Assembly: GCA_030267965.1 (NCBI GenBank)
Contig: BRYA01000132.1
Span: forward strand, 12,508 to 72,008
DNA from: Triparma columacea
Taxonomy: Eukaryota > Sar > Bolidophyceae > Parmales > Triparmaceae
Direction of reading: 5' to 3'
Length of the DNA stretch: 59,501 nucleotides
The notes beneath the pieces were generated by a model, which was not told the DNA's origin, made no database searches, and was given only the letters and a program-made list of their open reading frames with translations. This document shows, one piece after another, positions 1 to 10,933 of this stretch. Each line of letters begins with the position of its first letter. Within the stretch, counting starts at the first letter, position 1. A program made the position numbers and the translations under genes.

Positions 1-326
1 CCAACGCTGCGAGGGACAATTTGGTGACAGCAGCGATCGACAACCTGGTTGCCGCCGTCGAGGAAGGAAGCGTCACGACTGAGATCGTCGCTGCTGCCAC
101 CGAGAAGGGAGGAGACAGCGCAACTGTCTTCGAATCTGTCACTGTCGACAAGACCGCCTTCGTCGCACCTGAGAAAGTCGACGTTGTGAAAGAAGAGGAC
201 GTTGTGGAAGAAGTAACGGAGGTCGACGAAGAAGGACTTCAAATCCTTGACGGAGCGGCTTGTGGGATTAAGGGGACCGGGAGCGCTGTGCTCTTGGCGA
301 CTGTCATGGCTGCCGCTCTTCTTTGA
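1..326 (+). CDS. C-terminal part of a Val/Glu-rich, probably surface-anchored protein (5' end outside window)
   Basis: The frame is open from base 3 to a TGA at 324-326 with no convincing ATG, so the gene starts left of the window. The visible part has about 107 residues. It is rich in Ala, Val, Glu, Thr and Asp, with loosely repeated Val-Thr/Glu-Val phrases. It ends in a small-residue patch followed by a hydrophobic tail (about 15 residues ending VLLATVMAAALL) directly before the stop. That tail resembles a GPI-anchor attachment signal or a C-terminal membrane anchor; this is inference. An AATAAA at 624-629 lies downstream but is far from the stop. No family is recognised. Confidence 0.55.
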   Translation, partial: NAARDNLVTAAIDNLVAAVEEGSVTTEIVAAATEKGGDSATVFESVTVDKTAFVAPEKVDVVKEEDVVEEVTEVDEEGLQILDGAACGIKGTGSAVLLATVMAAALL

Positions 327-650
327 GAGGGGTATGTGGGGGGGAAGGAGGAAGGGAGGGGGGTGAAGGGGGGACAGTTTTTGGGTTTTAGGATGGAGAT
401 AAAAAAATTAAGATAAGGAAACGCTTGGATGCAAAAACATGACATGAGCCTGCCACCAAAAGTGGTCTAAAATCGCTTTGTGGCTTTCTTTTCCATCAGA
501 TTGTTAACAGTGTGCATGTGCATGTTAATGAATGCCCTTAAAAAAATTGCATGTGCTTGAAATCTTCATGTCCTAAATGTGAATGTGAATTTTTGTGCTT
601 TTCATCTCCCCCCTCCTTCCCTAAATAAAAGCCTCTCCCCCCCCCCCCCG
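327..650. other. Convergent intergenic region
   Basis: This lies between the stop of the plus-strand gene on the left and the stop of the minus-strand gene on the right, so it should hold both 3' UTRs. It contains G-rich and C-rich runs and an AATAAA at 624-629. No coding or RNA feature is seen. Confidence 0.5.
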
Positions 651-1910
651 TCACCCCGCTATATTATTCAGGACCTTGGCGCTCCCATGAAGTCCTCCTC
701 CCCCCCCACCCCCAAGCCCCCTTAAACTGTTCATCCTCTGCACGCTGTTCCCCCTCTTCATTGCCGCCGCCCTCAACTTCCTCATCTTAGCCTGGTTCAT
801 ATGCCCCCCCCCCGCTGCCGTCGTCCTGGCCTTGGCGTTCTGTGCGAACCTGCTCTCCGAGAAGCTCCCCCTCTTGTTGTGCACGTTGTAAGGCTGCTGC
901 TGACCTCCCTGCTTGGGGGATCCCGTACCCCCACCCTCCCCCTCTACCCCCCCCTCCTTATCTCCATCGTCAGAGCAAACGTCCCCGTCCTCGTCAACGG
1001 TAACCCATTGATCCCCCCTAATGGTTCGACGCTTCTCGGCTAGGACCACGTCAGAGAGGTTGTGCTTCAGCTTACCCCAACGGTTACGGACGAAGTGCTT
1101 ATCGGGACGACCGAGACGGTCGTTTTTCTCAACACTATTTAACTGACCCAAAATTCGAGCTGGTGGGGGAGAGGAAGGGGAGGGGTTTTTGGTAAAGACG
1201 AGGGGGTTCCGCCCAGGCGCGTGTGTTAGAAGATGCAGTTCCTGCGAGCCTTGAAAAAACATGTTTCCCTCTCCCCTTCTATTTTCGTTGGCCCCCCCCT
1301 CCCCCCCCCATTGATGTTCCTCTTCCCATTTCTCTCCCCCCTCACCTTCGTGGTCTATTCTTAGTTCATCGTTCGCAACCACATTCATTGTGCTCGCGAG
1401 TTTAGTTATCATACCGAACGCCCCTCTGCTGTTGTTGTCCGGGGACTTCTTGACATTTGTGCTATCGCGCAACTCGGAAGTTGGGCTGGGGGGGGCGCGG
1501 GGGGGGGGCGAAACAAAGTAAGGGGCAATGATGATCCAATGATGATCCGAGAATGGAGACCTCGCAGGTGCCTTTGTCCCCCCCCCCCCCCCTCCAAATC
1601 CTTCCTCAACTCACCCTCCCTCGTTATTGTTGCCCCTTAAATTCAAGCTTAACCTCGGCGGCTGCTTCTTCTTAACCCCCACCACCGCTCCATCCTTATT
1701 CATCGTCGGCGACGACGACATCTTCATAACCCCCCCTCCCTTCCCCCCCACAGGCACCACCGCCCCGGTGAGATTTCTATTGGATTTAGCGAATGACTGA
1801 CGCTGCATCTCAGCGTATTCGTCATTAGCCTTGTCCTGAGAGAGGGAGTGAGCTATCCGCTTTACGGAGTGACCCTCCTCGTCGACGGGGGAGGTGCAGG
1901 AGGCACCCAT
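651..1910 (-). CDS. Uncharacterised basic, low-complexity protein with N-myristoylation/palmitoylation-like start
   Basis: Three exons read on the minus strand: 1910-1615, 1485-1346 and 1159-651, giving about 314 residues. The first junction carries a codon over correctly (phase 2) and uses a C-rich acceptor. The second intron (1345-1160) begins GTGAGG, ends in a C-rich CCACCAG and has a length divisible by three, so a retained-intron form of about 376 residues is also open. The N-terminus MGASCTS fits an N-myristoylation signal with a neighbouring Cys for palmitoylation. The body has a basic stretch (HFVRNRWGKLKHN) near an acidic one (DEDGDVCSDDGD) and ends with Gly, Gln and Arg/Lys-rich sequence. 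No domain is recognised. The adjacent gene upstream also begins MGA. Confidence 0.6.
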
Positions 1911-2272
1911 TCCTGATGGATTTTCGGCCCTTCCCCGGGGATGTTTGCAAGTGGAGGTTGGTTTTGGGGAGGAGTGAAAAGGATGGGAGGGGTTTGGAAG
2001 AGGAAGCGACCAAAAGAATTAGGCCACCGGGGGTACACGGGAATCAGAGCCGAGAAGTTGGCAAGACAATCAATGGGTTGTTGTGTGAGGGCGGTTTTGG
2101 TTTTTTGTGCACTTCTTTTTTTCCTCAGCGTTTTTCTTTCCTTTTGTGATTCTTGCTTTTCTTGTTGCTAGGACACAAACCCTTCAAGTTTTTTCAGTCT
2201 CAAATACTAGGTTCGTTTATACACCTCCCCTCACCCCTCCCCCCGCGCGTTCCCTCCCGCATTCCCCTATCA
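1911..2272. other. Intergenic region between two minus-strand genes
   Basis: This lies upstream of the gene starting at 1910 and downstream of the gene ending at 2273, so it should contain a promoter and a 3' UTR. The plus strand is T-rich around 2105-2165. Open frames here are short and lack homology. No specific site can be supported. Confidence 0.4.
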
Positions 2273-3407
2273 TCATTCTTTCCCCTCTGCTTTAACCCTT
2301 GGTTTTCCAAATAGGTTTCCTCCCTCCACTCCCATCCCGAACGCTTTAACCGCGCTGAAGACCTTCACCGCTTTTTTGATCTTCTTGAACCCCGAGCTCC
2401 TCCCGCTTCCCACCTTCCTCAAGTACTTGAGCTCCACGGCCAGGTCTACGTCGTCGCAGCCCTCGTAAGAAATGTCGTATGTGCCGTCGTCGTTCACCCT
2501 GGAGACGCGACCGATCACGTATATGGGAGTGCCGGGGGGCTTGGCTTGCACGATATCGTCGACCTCGAGGTTAGAGCCTTGGGTTTGGGGGGGATTGGGC
2601 GGGGGGGGGGTTAGGAGGGGATTTCAAATCAAGAGGCAGAAAAAAAACACAACACACAAATTACACCTTCGCTCCTTCGCCCCCCCCCCTCCCCCCCCCT
2701 CCACCCCTCACGCCCCCCCCCCTCACACACCACTCACCATTCTGAATTCTCTGAACTGTACTAACAAGAACCTCAGAGGGTTCAGCTCCGTCCCCAAAGT
2801 CAATAAGCATGAACTCATTCTTCTCATCGATCGCCACGCAGACCCCCTCGAACTTCATCGTCTCGTCCGGTGGCATCGCCTTGACGATGTCCCCGATCTT
2901 GAAGTTGAGTTCGTTGTCAGGCACCACTAGGTGGTCGCTCAACTGCTTGCTAAGCCTCCGAACCTTGAACTTCTTGGAGTTGATGGGAGCAGGCTTGGTG
3001 ATCATGCTGGCAGAATTGTCGAACGTGTCGCCAGTATCGTCATCATTGTCCTCTTTCGCATCAACCTCGGGCCCGTCACCGGCGTCCTTGGACTCTGCTA
3101 TGTGACCCGAGGAGGTAGCGTTGTTCACCATCCCAGCTATCTCCTTGTACATGGCTTTGGAATCCATGGAACCAGCTTTGGCCTCGTATGTTTCCTTGAT
3201 ATCCTGTGGTGGCAAAGAGATACGTGTTAGGGTTCCTAGCTGTGTAATACTGCACTTGGGAACCTCGGCTCAACTGATCAGGCCATGCAATGTTTATGGG
3301 AATGAGCGTGAACCAGACGACAACAGCACCACTTCAGCCGGAGAAACACTCACCGCAGCAAGTTTCTCCTGCTCACTGGGAGAGAGGGACGATGCAGCAG
3401 CCCCCAT
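2273..3407 (-). CDS. Tandem Tudor/SH3-like domain protein with N-myristoylation-like start
   Basis: Three exons on the minus strand (3407-3354, 3203-2738, 2577-2273) join in phase to give 274 residues. Exon 1 encodes only MGAAASSLSPSEQEKLAA, whose MGAAASS start fits an N-myristoylation signal. The middle is acidic. Two copies of a barrel-like repeat follow. Copy 1 is at about residues 115-173 (NFKIGDIVKA, then FMLIDFGDG). Copy 2 is at about 174-230 (LEVDDIVQAKPPG, then TYDISYEGCDDVDLAV). The pattern of a hydrophobic entry strand, GDIV/DDIV, and a D/N-G-Y-D-I turn is typical of Tudor/Agenet/SH3-like barrels. The splice junction between exons 2 and 3 falls exactly between the two copies. Binding partner unknown. 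Start chosen because the first exon splices in phase and has no upstream ATG in frame. Confidence 0.75.
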
Positions 3408-3746
3408 CCCAACCTGAAATCTTGCAAAAAATCCAAGAAGCCATAATAGGTTCGTACTTCAGAACAAATCACTTCTTTGCTCATCAAGAGCGAACTTGAC
3501 TATAAAGATACCCCGCATTTTCCCTTCTCACGCTTATCTATCCCGTCCACACTCCAACGTCCTCATTAAGTCCTCATTGAGCATCAATTTACCTCATCCT
3601 CGTGAGCGAACGAGATTATCTCCTGCTGTTTTAGCAACTCCCAGTAGATAGGCGCTCTTTCCACACTCATACCGCCTAATAATTCAACAAAGAAACACGA
3701 AGCTACGCGCGAATACAAACAAACCCGCCTTATACAACCGATCAAC
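3408..3746. promoter_or_regulatory. Shared upstream region of a divergent gene pair
   Basis: These 339 bp separate the start of the minus-strand Tudor-like gene (ATG at 3407) from that of the DEP/START/FYVE kinase (ATG at 3747). Both promoters and 5' UTRs must fit here or overlap the genes. No TATA box or other site is clear enough to name. Confidence 0.4.
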
Positions 3747-6700
3747 ATGTCCGCCGACGACAACTCCCTCCCTCCCTTGGTCCCCTACCTCCGTTCGACC
3801 CTCCCAATTAGGAACCGGCAGCACCTGAAGAGGCTATTTAAGTGCTGCTTCATTGGGAGCGAGGCGGTCAGCCTGATCGTGAGCTCGGGGTACGCAGCAA
3901 CGAGAGGACAGGCTATTGCCATTGGGGAGTGTTTGAGAAAACTAGGATATATCAGGTGTGTGAGGGTTAGGGGGGTGGCGGAGTCACGTCTGTCGTCTAT
4001 CGTCTATAATCTGCATTCCCTCTTTGTCTCTCTCTGTCTCTCTCGAAAAGGGGACAAGAGAACCCCTTGGGTAAGACGAGGTCGCTGACACCCCCCAACC
4101 CCCCCCACCTTCTTCCTAGACACGTAACGGATGGCCATGTATTCAAGGATAACTTTCTGTACTACAGATTTTTCGCAGACGAGAACGAGTCCTTCAAGAA
4201 GGACAAGTCCAGGGCCATAAAGCCCCTCTCAATCCTAGACCCCCCCGAGCGCACCCTCATGGAGACCACTTGCAGGGAGATCAAGCGAGACTCTGCCACC
4301 ATTTCAAGCATCACCTCGCTCTACAACATCAGCCCGACCTCTGTAGCTGCCTCCAACGCAGGCAGGGGGGAGTCAATGTTGTCCGACCTGAAGTCGGCCT
4401 CCGACAGCCTTTACGGCCCCTGCATGTCCCGCTTCAAATTCGCCAACCACACCGCCCACAATTCCCTGGTCCTGAACCTGCAGCTCGCAGAGATGATCGA
4501 GAAGCTCGGGAGCGCGGGGGCGGACGATAACATGAGGAAGGTGACGGTGCTGAGACTGAGGGAGAAGGTCAGGGACGAATTCCTCGTTGGGGTGGACTGG
4601 AAACTTGTAGCAAGGAGGGTAAGAGTCTGGGACCAGCAAACTTTTGGCGTTCAAAATTGAAATCCACCAACCCCCTCTTCGCCCCATCATCGATTCTGCT
4701 CCCCCTTCCCACAGGTCAGGAGGGACGCCGATTCCGCCCCTGCTTCGACCAGCCGCGACTCTGAGAACTCCTCAAGTGGTCTCGAGAACATAGACCCCGG
4801 CTACATTAATGTCTACAAGAAGCTACACTCCCGAGGAGCATTCACAACGGAGAGGTGAGAACGATGGTCCAGGGAATACCAAAGGCAAGAAGGGCACTCC
4901 ACCAACTCACACGAAAACGCAACCCCACTACGCTGTCTTAGGATTGTCGGGACCGTCAATTGCAACCCCAAGCAGTTCGTCACCGGGTTCCTCGACTTCT
5001 CAGTTCGGGCTGCCTGGGAGAGTGGGGAGAGGGGGGGATTTAACGAGGGGGTCACGGTGGAGGTCATATGTACAGAGGAAGGAATCCAGGTTGCGGAGGA
5101 AAGCAAATTCGACGAAGAGTGGGGCGTCAACCTGACCAACGTACCGACTGGGATGCCGATTGCAAAGCTATTGGATAGGAGCGAGGAGGTGAGTGAAAAG
5201 AAAGATACGAGCAAAGACGATGGCGAAGGAATGCGCAAGAGCACCAGGGTACTTGTGAACGAGACAAGTGCTCTCCGAAGCGACGCCATGATTCTCACAC
5301 ACCTTTCCAACCCCTTTCTCGATTCGCTTCGCTCGTCGCTCGCAGCTCAACAGGCTGACGCAGCAGATCATAGAAAGCGATCCTGACGGTCCTTGCATGA
5401 GGTGCAACATCCCTCTCCCCAAGTGGGGCGACGAGGGCAGTGGGATAGAGGAGAGGAGGGTCTGCGCGTGCTGTGGCATCGTCGTCTGCACGGTGTGTTG
5501 CTCCAAGCTTGTCTTCGAAGTTTACACCAGGAATGTGCTCAAGATCTGCCCGCACTGCTACAGAGAGAGCAGCAGGGTTAGGCACCCCATCGAGGTCGTG
5601 GAGAGCAACCCTGCAGGCGGCCTCAAGAAAAATGTGAGACTATAAAGTGGATTGGTTATTGTCACTGAGTTCGTCCTGTGCTAACTCCTCCTTTCATTCC
5701 TCCCATCTCTCCTCCCCCCGCTTCCAGGACGGGACCGCCTATTCTAGCAGTAGATCTGACGCCCCCGCCTCCGCCTCGACCAGCTCCTCCTCTTCCACCA
5801 CCTTATTCCCCGCCGCCACAGCCTCAGCCCCCATCAACACCTCTCCTCGTCGAATAAAATCTCCACCTCCGCCCGCATCGTTGTCTCTAACGCCTCCGTC
5901 TTCCTTCATTAACATCAATAAGTTCGTCCAGCCGTCCTCATTCAAGCCTGATGGGTTTGCGCAGGATTCTGCGTCCGCTTCATTCTCTTCCTCGCTTTCC
6001 TCCTCACTGCCGATTCCCCGCCCCCCCCCTCCGCCCCAACACACCAGTAGCATCACCCCCCCCCTAGACATGTACCAGACCCCACTGCAGTCCGCAGATG
6101 AGAAGAAGCACATCCGTACGAGCCTGATATCCAACGCTTCACACGCTTCAAATTCCAACTCCCCCGCGTCCGGATCTCCCTCCTTATCTGGTCCGCCCCT
6201 GCCGTCGTCACTGAGCAGCAAGAGCGATATCGCCGTTGGAGACACCTCGGAGTCCGAAAGGCACAACCAGGACTCAACAACCGAGCCTATAGTTGCCAAT
6301 TGGGACGAGACCAATCCTCTCGGAACTCTAGCAGAGGAGGTGGAACGCTCCGTAAGTTTAAAGTCCTCTTCCACTCTGTCCTCCACTCTATCCTCCAATT
6401 CAGCCTCCTCGCACGACAGCAAGGCCATATGCAAGACCGCCTCCCCCGCCCTATCGGGCGAGGGGCAGGCTGGAAAGAAATCCTCCCCAAACTTGGAGCA
6501 GTCAAATGCAAAGTGGGCTGTTTGCAAACACTGCGGGCAGAGGGTTCAACGGACGATGGAAGCAATTGAGCAACACTCCGATCAGGTGAGGACTTTTCGT
6601 GGTGTGGTCAGACTCGTTGCACAAATCTAGTACACCTTTAGACCTTTTCAGCCGCAATTCTAAACCCCAACGCACTCCCTACCCGTCCTCCTTCCGCAGT

Positions 6701-8751
6701 GCCACGAGACGCTTGTGGCACAGAAACGCGCCCTCTCGGCCGATGGAAAGGGGGGAGGTGACATAAAGAACATCGAGGAGGAATACATGGGCTCACCCAC
6801 CGGGAAGGAGGTCAACGGGAAGCTCGGCGGAGTGATGTGCGATCCCACGCTCGAGGCATCCAGTCGCAGCCTAGGCGTCACCCGCATAATCTACCGAACC
6901 TCCAACTCTACCTCCCCCAGCATTTTTGCCCCCCGGGAGACATGCTGTCTGCAGGACAGCTTCGTAGACGAGGAGGGAATCGCGTACGTTTACGAGATCT
7001 CTGTGCTCCACAAGAAGGTCTTTGGATGCAAGGGGCACACGACCGCCGAGGTGCTGTTCCTCGCGCACATCGCCCGGCCCGACCCTCAGGACAACAACCA
7101 GTCCATTTTATCCGTTATCAGCCAGGTGGACAACAAGACCGGGGGGCTCCCGGACTGGCTGGGGAACATAATCCCGGACTCGTCCAAGAATAGCAGCGTC
7201 ACGTTCGAGGGCCTCGCGAGGGAGCTCCAGGAAGCCAAGCGCCAGCATGCCAAGCTGATGAACCTGGACGAAGAGGAGGACATGGGCGAGGCCACCTTGG
7301 AGGGAGACGCCTGTATAGATGACTTTGAGCTGCTCGCAGTCTTGGGGAGGGGAGGTTTCGGGAAGGTCATGATGGTCAGGCACAAGACGGATCAAAACGT
7401 GTACGCCATGAAGGTCCTCAAGAAGGCGGAGCTTCTCCGGAGGAGGCAGGTGGAAAGAACCAGGACAGAGAGACACATTTTAGAGAAGGTGAGGGCCGCG
7501 GAAAAAATGTTCAAATGCGCCCCACCCAGGTCATACCCGTTAACCTCATTCGGTCGTCGCTTCGCCGCTCCCCCGCCCTTTGCTCCTTTGCAGGCCACGG
7601 GACACCCGTTCATGGTCTCCTTAGCCTACGCGTTCCAGACGCAGCACAAGCTCTATATGGTGATGGACTTCGTCCAAGGGGGCGACTTCTTCACGTTTCT
7701 CCGCAAGGTGGGGCGGATGAAGGAGAGCTGGGCCCAGCTTTACGTCTGTGAGATCGCCCTGGCCTTGCAGGCCCTACACGACATCGACGTGGTATACAGG
7801 GACCTCAAGCCCGAGAACGTGCTGATGGAACGAGATGGACACGTCAAGATCACTGACTTCGGGCTGTCCCGCAGCTTTGAAATGAGGGACGCCCTCCCTG
7901 ACGACCTTGAGAAGGGCCGGGGCGCCATGGGGTACACGACCCGCAGCTTCTGCGGGACAGAGCAGTACATGTCCCCCGAGATGCTCCTTCAGAAGGGCCA
8001 CACGAAGGCGGTCGACTGGTGGTGCCTAGGGCTGCTGATGCACGAGATGCTCACGGGGAGGCACCCGTTCCACGGCGGCACGCACTACGACACGCTGAAA
8101 AACATGGTTTCGAGGCCCCCGAACCTTGACGGGAGACTGAGCGACAGCGCGAAGAGCCTGCTGTTCGGGCTGTTGACCAAGGACAGCACAAAGAGATACG
8201 GGTGCAGCCCTCTCGGAGCAAAGGAGCTCCAGGTGCACAGATTCTTCAGCGGCCTAAACTGGAACAAGGTAATGAAGAAGGAAATCCCGGCGCCGTATAT
8301 TCCGCCCGTGGGGAACGTGGCGGACACGTCGAACTTTGAGGACGTTTTCACGAAGGAGAAAGCGGTGGACAGCGTGGTTGCAGCAACAAGCACAGGAGAA
8401 CAGAAGGGCTGGCTGGGGGGGTTCTTCTCATCCATCAAGGGTGGAGGGGGGGGAGGGGGGGGGGGGAAGAAGAAGAATAAGGTGGAGAGGAAGGGGCCAA
8501 AGAAGGGGGGGGGGGATAAGAGGAGGATGGAGAGCCTGAGCGAGTTCAACGACTTTGGCTTCAAGGCTGATAAGGAGAGGATTGACAAGATCGGGAAGTC
8601 GGAGAAGGTAGAGGGGGAGGAGGATTGTGGGGAGGGAGGGGAAGGTGGAGGGGAGGAGGGAGAAGGAGAGGCAACAAAAAGTGCTGAGAAGGCTGTCAGT
8701 CAAGTTGTGGAGAGGCCGGTAACACCGATCCCAAAAAGGAAGGGAAGATGA
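3747..8751 (+). CDS. DEP - START(N half) - FYVE - C2HC finger - START(C half) - AGC-type protein kinase
   Basis: Eight exons: 3747-3955, 4120-4618, 4715-4854, 4942-5188, 5346-5633, 5728-6585, 6700-7488 and 7594-8751. All junctions are in phase; the protein has 1,395 residues. A DEP domain fills about residues 1-95. A START-like N-terminal half lies at about 255-365. A FYVE-type finger at 382-436 has four C-x2-C pairs, including RRVCAC. A Ser-rich linker follows, then a C2HC finger (C727, C730, H744, C748) whose last Cys comes from the next exon. The START C-terminal half (about 800-905) ends with a QVDNKTGGLPDW signature. The kinase starts at about 955 with LGRGGFGKV, YAMKVLKK, YRDLKPEN and DFG. 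Its activation segment is SFCGTEQYMSPE, and a C-tail follows. It should phosphorylate Ser/Thr and bind membrane lipid. The 105-bp intron 7 is in frame, so retention is possible. Confidence 0.9.
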
Positions 8752-8889
8752 GTGATAGAAGAAGAGGGGGGAGGCGAGTCGTAAAAAATGCGTCTTTGTT
8801 TCATAGTAATTCGCGAGCAGCAGACTCGGACGAGTCTTTCTTTTTCAGAATGGTTTTGGCATTTCTCTTCAATCTCTTCTTTAAAAACA

Positions 8890-10846
8890 ATGGCAGCCTT
8901 TTCACTCGGCCTCAACTCCTTTGTTGTGCCTATGAGTATGCATGCTGAGAACCGATCACGCTTAACTTCCAGCTTGTCCACGCAGTAAGTTTTACCTTCC
9001 GCTGTCGATGATTGGTGTCACAGTAATTCTCACCCTTAACGTCAATTAAACACAATTAAAACACACAGAAACGCTATCATACTCTTTGAAGGGGGATCAG
9101 CGAAAGAAAGAAACGACACTGACCACGGTGAGTAGAGATAACATTTCACAGTGGAAGGGTGGATAGGGTCGATCCCTGTTACAACACTATTCACGTTACC
9201 TTCGCTAATTTCTATTTCGCGCATGGCCGCTCCACACATGACAACAATTAGAACTTCTTTTCCGCCAGGAATCTTATTTCCAGTACCTCTTTGGTGTCAA
9301 AGAGCCTGGGTTCTGGGGGGCGATTCATGTGCAATCCAACAAGTCAGGTAAGGATGGATCAGAAAAGAGAGCACGATATGAAAGAGCACTGACGTGCGCT
9401 CCCGCCCCTCGCCCCTTTTCCTCCTAGTCCTCTTCTGTCCCCGCCTCCCAGCCGAATACCAGGTGTGGATGGGAAACATCACTACCCCTGCTCAGTTCAA
9501 AGAAATGTACGAGGTCGACGAGGTCCTGTACGTTGACGAGATGGAATCTTGGCTCGCCGAGCAGGAGGCATCTACCCTACTTCTCCTTGAGGGAAAGAAT
9601 TCGGACTCTGGCTCTATGTTTGTCCCCCCCAAGCTACCCAACCCCCCTGCCAACCTAACCGTGGACACCTCCATCCTCTTCCCAATCTTGGCAAATCAAC
9701 GCGTCTACAAGACCGACGCCGAGCTTGCCCTAATGAAGCATGTCTCCAAGGTGACTTCCCTCTCCCACGTCGCCACCATGCGCACCATAAAACCTGGGAT
9801 GATGGAGTACCAGGCTGAGGCCACGTTCCACCACTACGCCTACTTCAACTATGGCTGCCGCAACTTTGCATACACAGCGATTTGCGCCTGCGGTCCCGAC
9901 CCCGCCGTCCTCCACTACGGCCACGCAGGGGCCCCCAACGACAGGAAGATAAACGATGGGGACATGGCTCTCATGGACATGGGGGCAGAGTACCACTGTT
10001 ACGCCAGCGACATCACGTGCTCGTGGCCAGTCAACGGCCGGTTCACCGACTCACAGAAGATCATATACGGAGGGGTGCTGGAAGCGCAGAGGAAGGTATA
10101 CGAAATTTTAAAGCCCGGGACTTCGTGGGTAGACTGCCATAGAGCGGCGGAGAAGGCGATCCTGGCCGCCATGGTCTCCCTTGGGGTCCTTCGAATGATT
10201 GAGGGGGTAACGCTTGACGAGATGGTAGAGATGCGCCTCGGCGGAGTCTTTATGCCGCACGGACTTGGCCACTTTATCGGACTCGACACGCACGACGTTG
10301 GAGGGTACCTACCCAAGGTGAGAAGCACAAGAGCGCTGCCGAAGCACGGTGGTTTCGTCGGAAATCGTGGCATCCAAATAGCTATTTTCCTACATTCCGG
10401 TTTCCCAATATACACATCAAAATCCAAATAACTCAACTGAACCCTTCACTCAATATATGTTTCTCTCAATGCTTCGCTCATCACAGTTCCCAGAACGCCC
10501 AAAGGGGCCTGGACTTAAATCCCTTCGGACCGCCCGTACCCTAGACAAAGGTATGTGCCTCACCGTGGAGCCCGGTTGCTACTTCATCGACTACACTATC
10601 GACAATGCCCTCGCCGACCCGAGCCTGGCGAGGTTCATCGTCCCGTCAGAGATCGACAAGTACAGGGGAACGGGGGGGGTCAGGCTCGAGGACGTCCTTG
10701 CGATCACGGGAGACGGTTTCGTCAACTACACGGTGGCGCCAAGGGGGATTGACGAGGTGGAGATGGTCATGGGGAAGGGGGGAAAGTGGCCACCAGTGGA
10801 GGACAAGTACCCGGAGCTCAGGAGGGAAGACCTCCTCACTATGTAA
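8890..10846 (+). CDS. PEPD: Xaa-Pro dipeptidase (prolidase), M24B metallopeptidase
   Basis: Cleaves X-Pro dipeptides using two metal ions, in the cytosol. Five exons (8890-8984, 9069-9127, 9252-9347, 9428-10317, 10487-10846) give 499 residues, close to the 493 of human prolidase. Exon edges were set by aligning to the family: LLFRQESYFQYLFGVKEPG and LFCPRLPAEYQVWMGN are only rebuilt with these sites. All five metal ligands are present: D267, D278, H361, E408 and E448. Spacing between D267, D278 and H361, and between E408 and E448, matches human. The motifs LHYGHAGAPNDR, ASDITCSWP, MPHGLGHF, TVEPG and GGVRLED are intact. The start has a good context (AACAATGG). The 3' end is only 87 bp from the convergent receptor gene. 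Confidence 0.95.
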
Positions 10847-10933
10847 AGAAAAGATCCCCTGATTCCAACACAAAGTATATGTCTGTCTGTGTCGTTACAG
10901 CGTTTTTCCTTTGTCATTTGTCGAACCTTGGTT

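Noticed and set aside
2661..2737. Gly/Arg-rich extension of the Tudor-like gene through a C-run
   Set aside because: This is intron sequence. A GTGAGT donor at 2737 and an acceptor at 2578 join the two Tudor-like repeats in phase.
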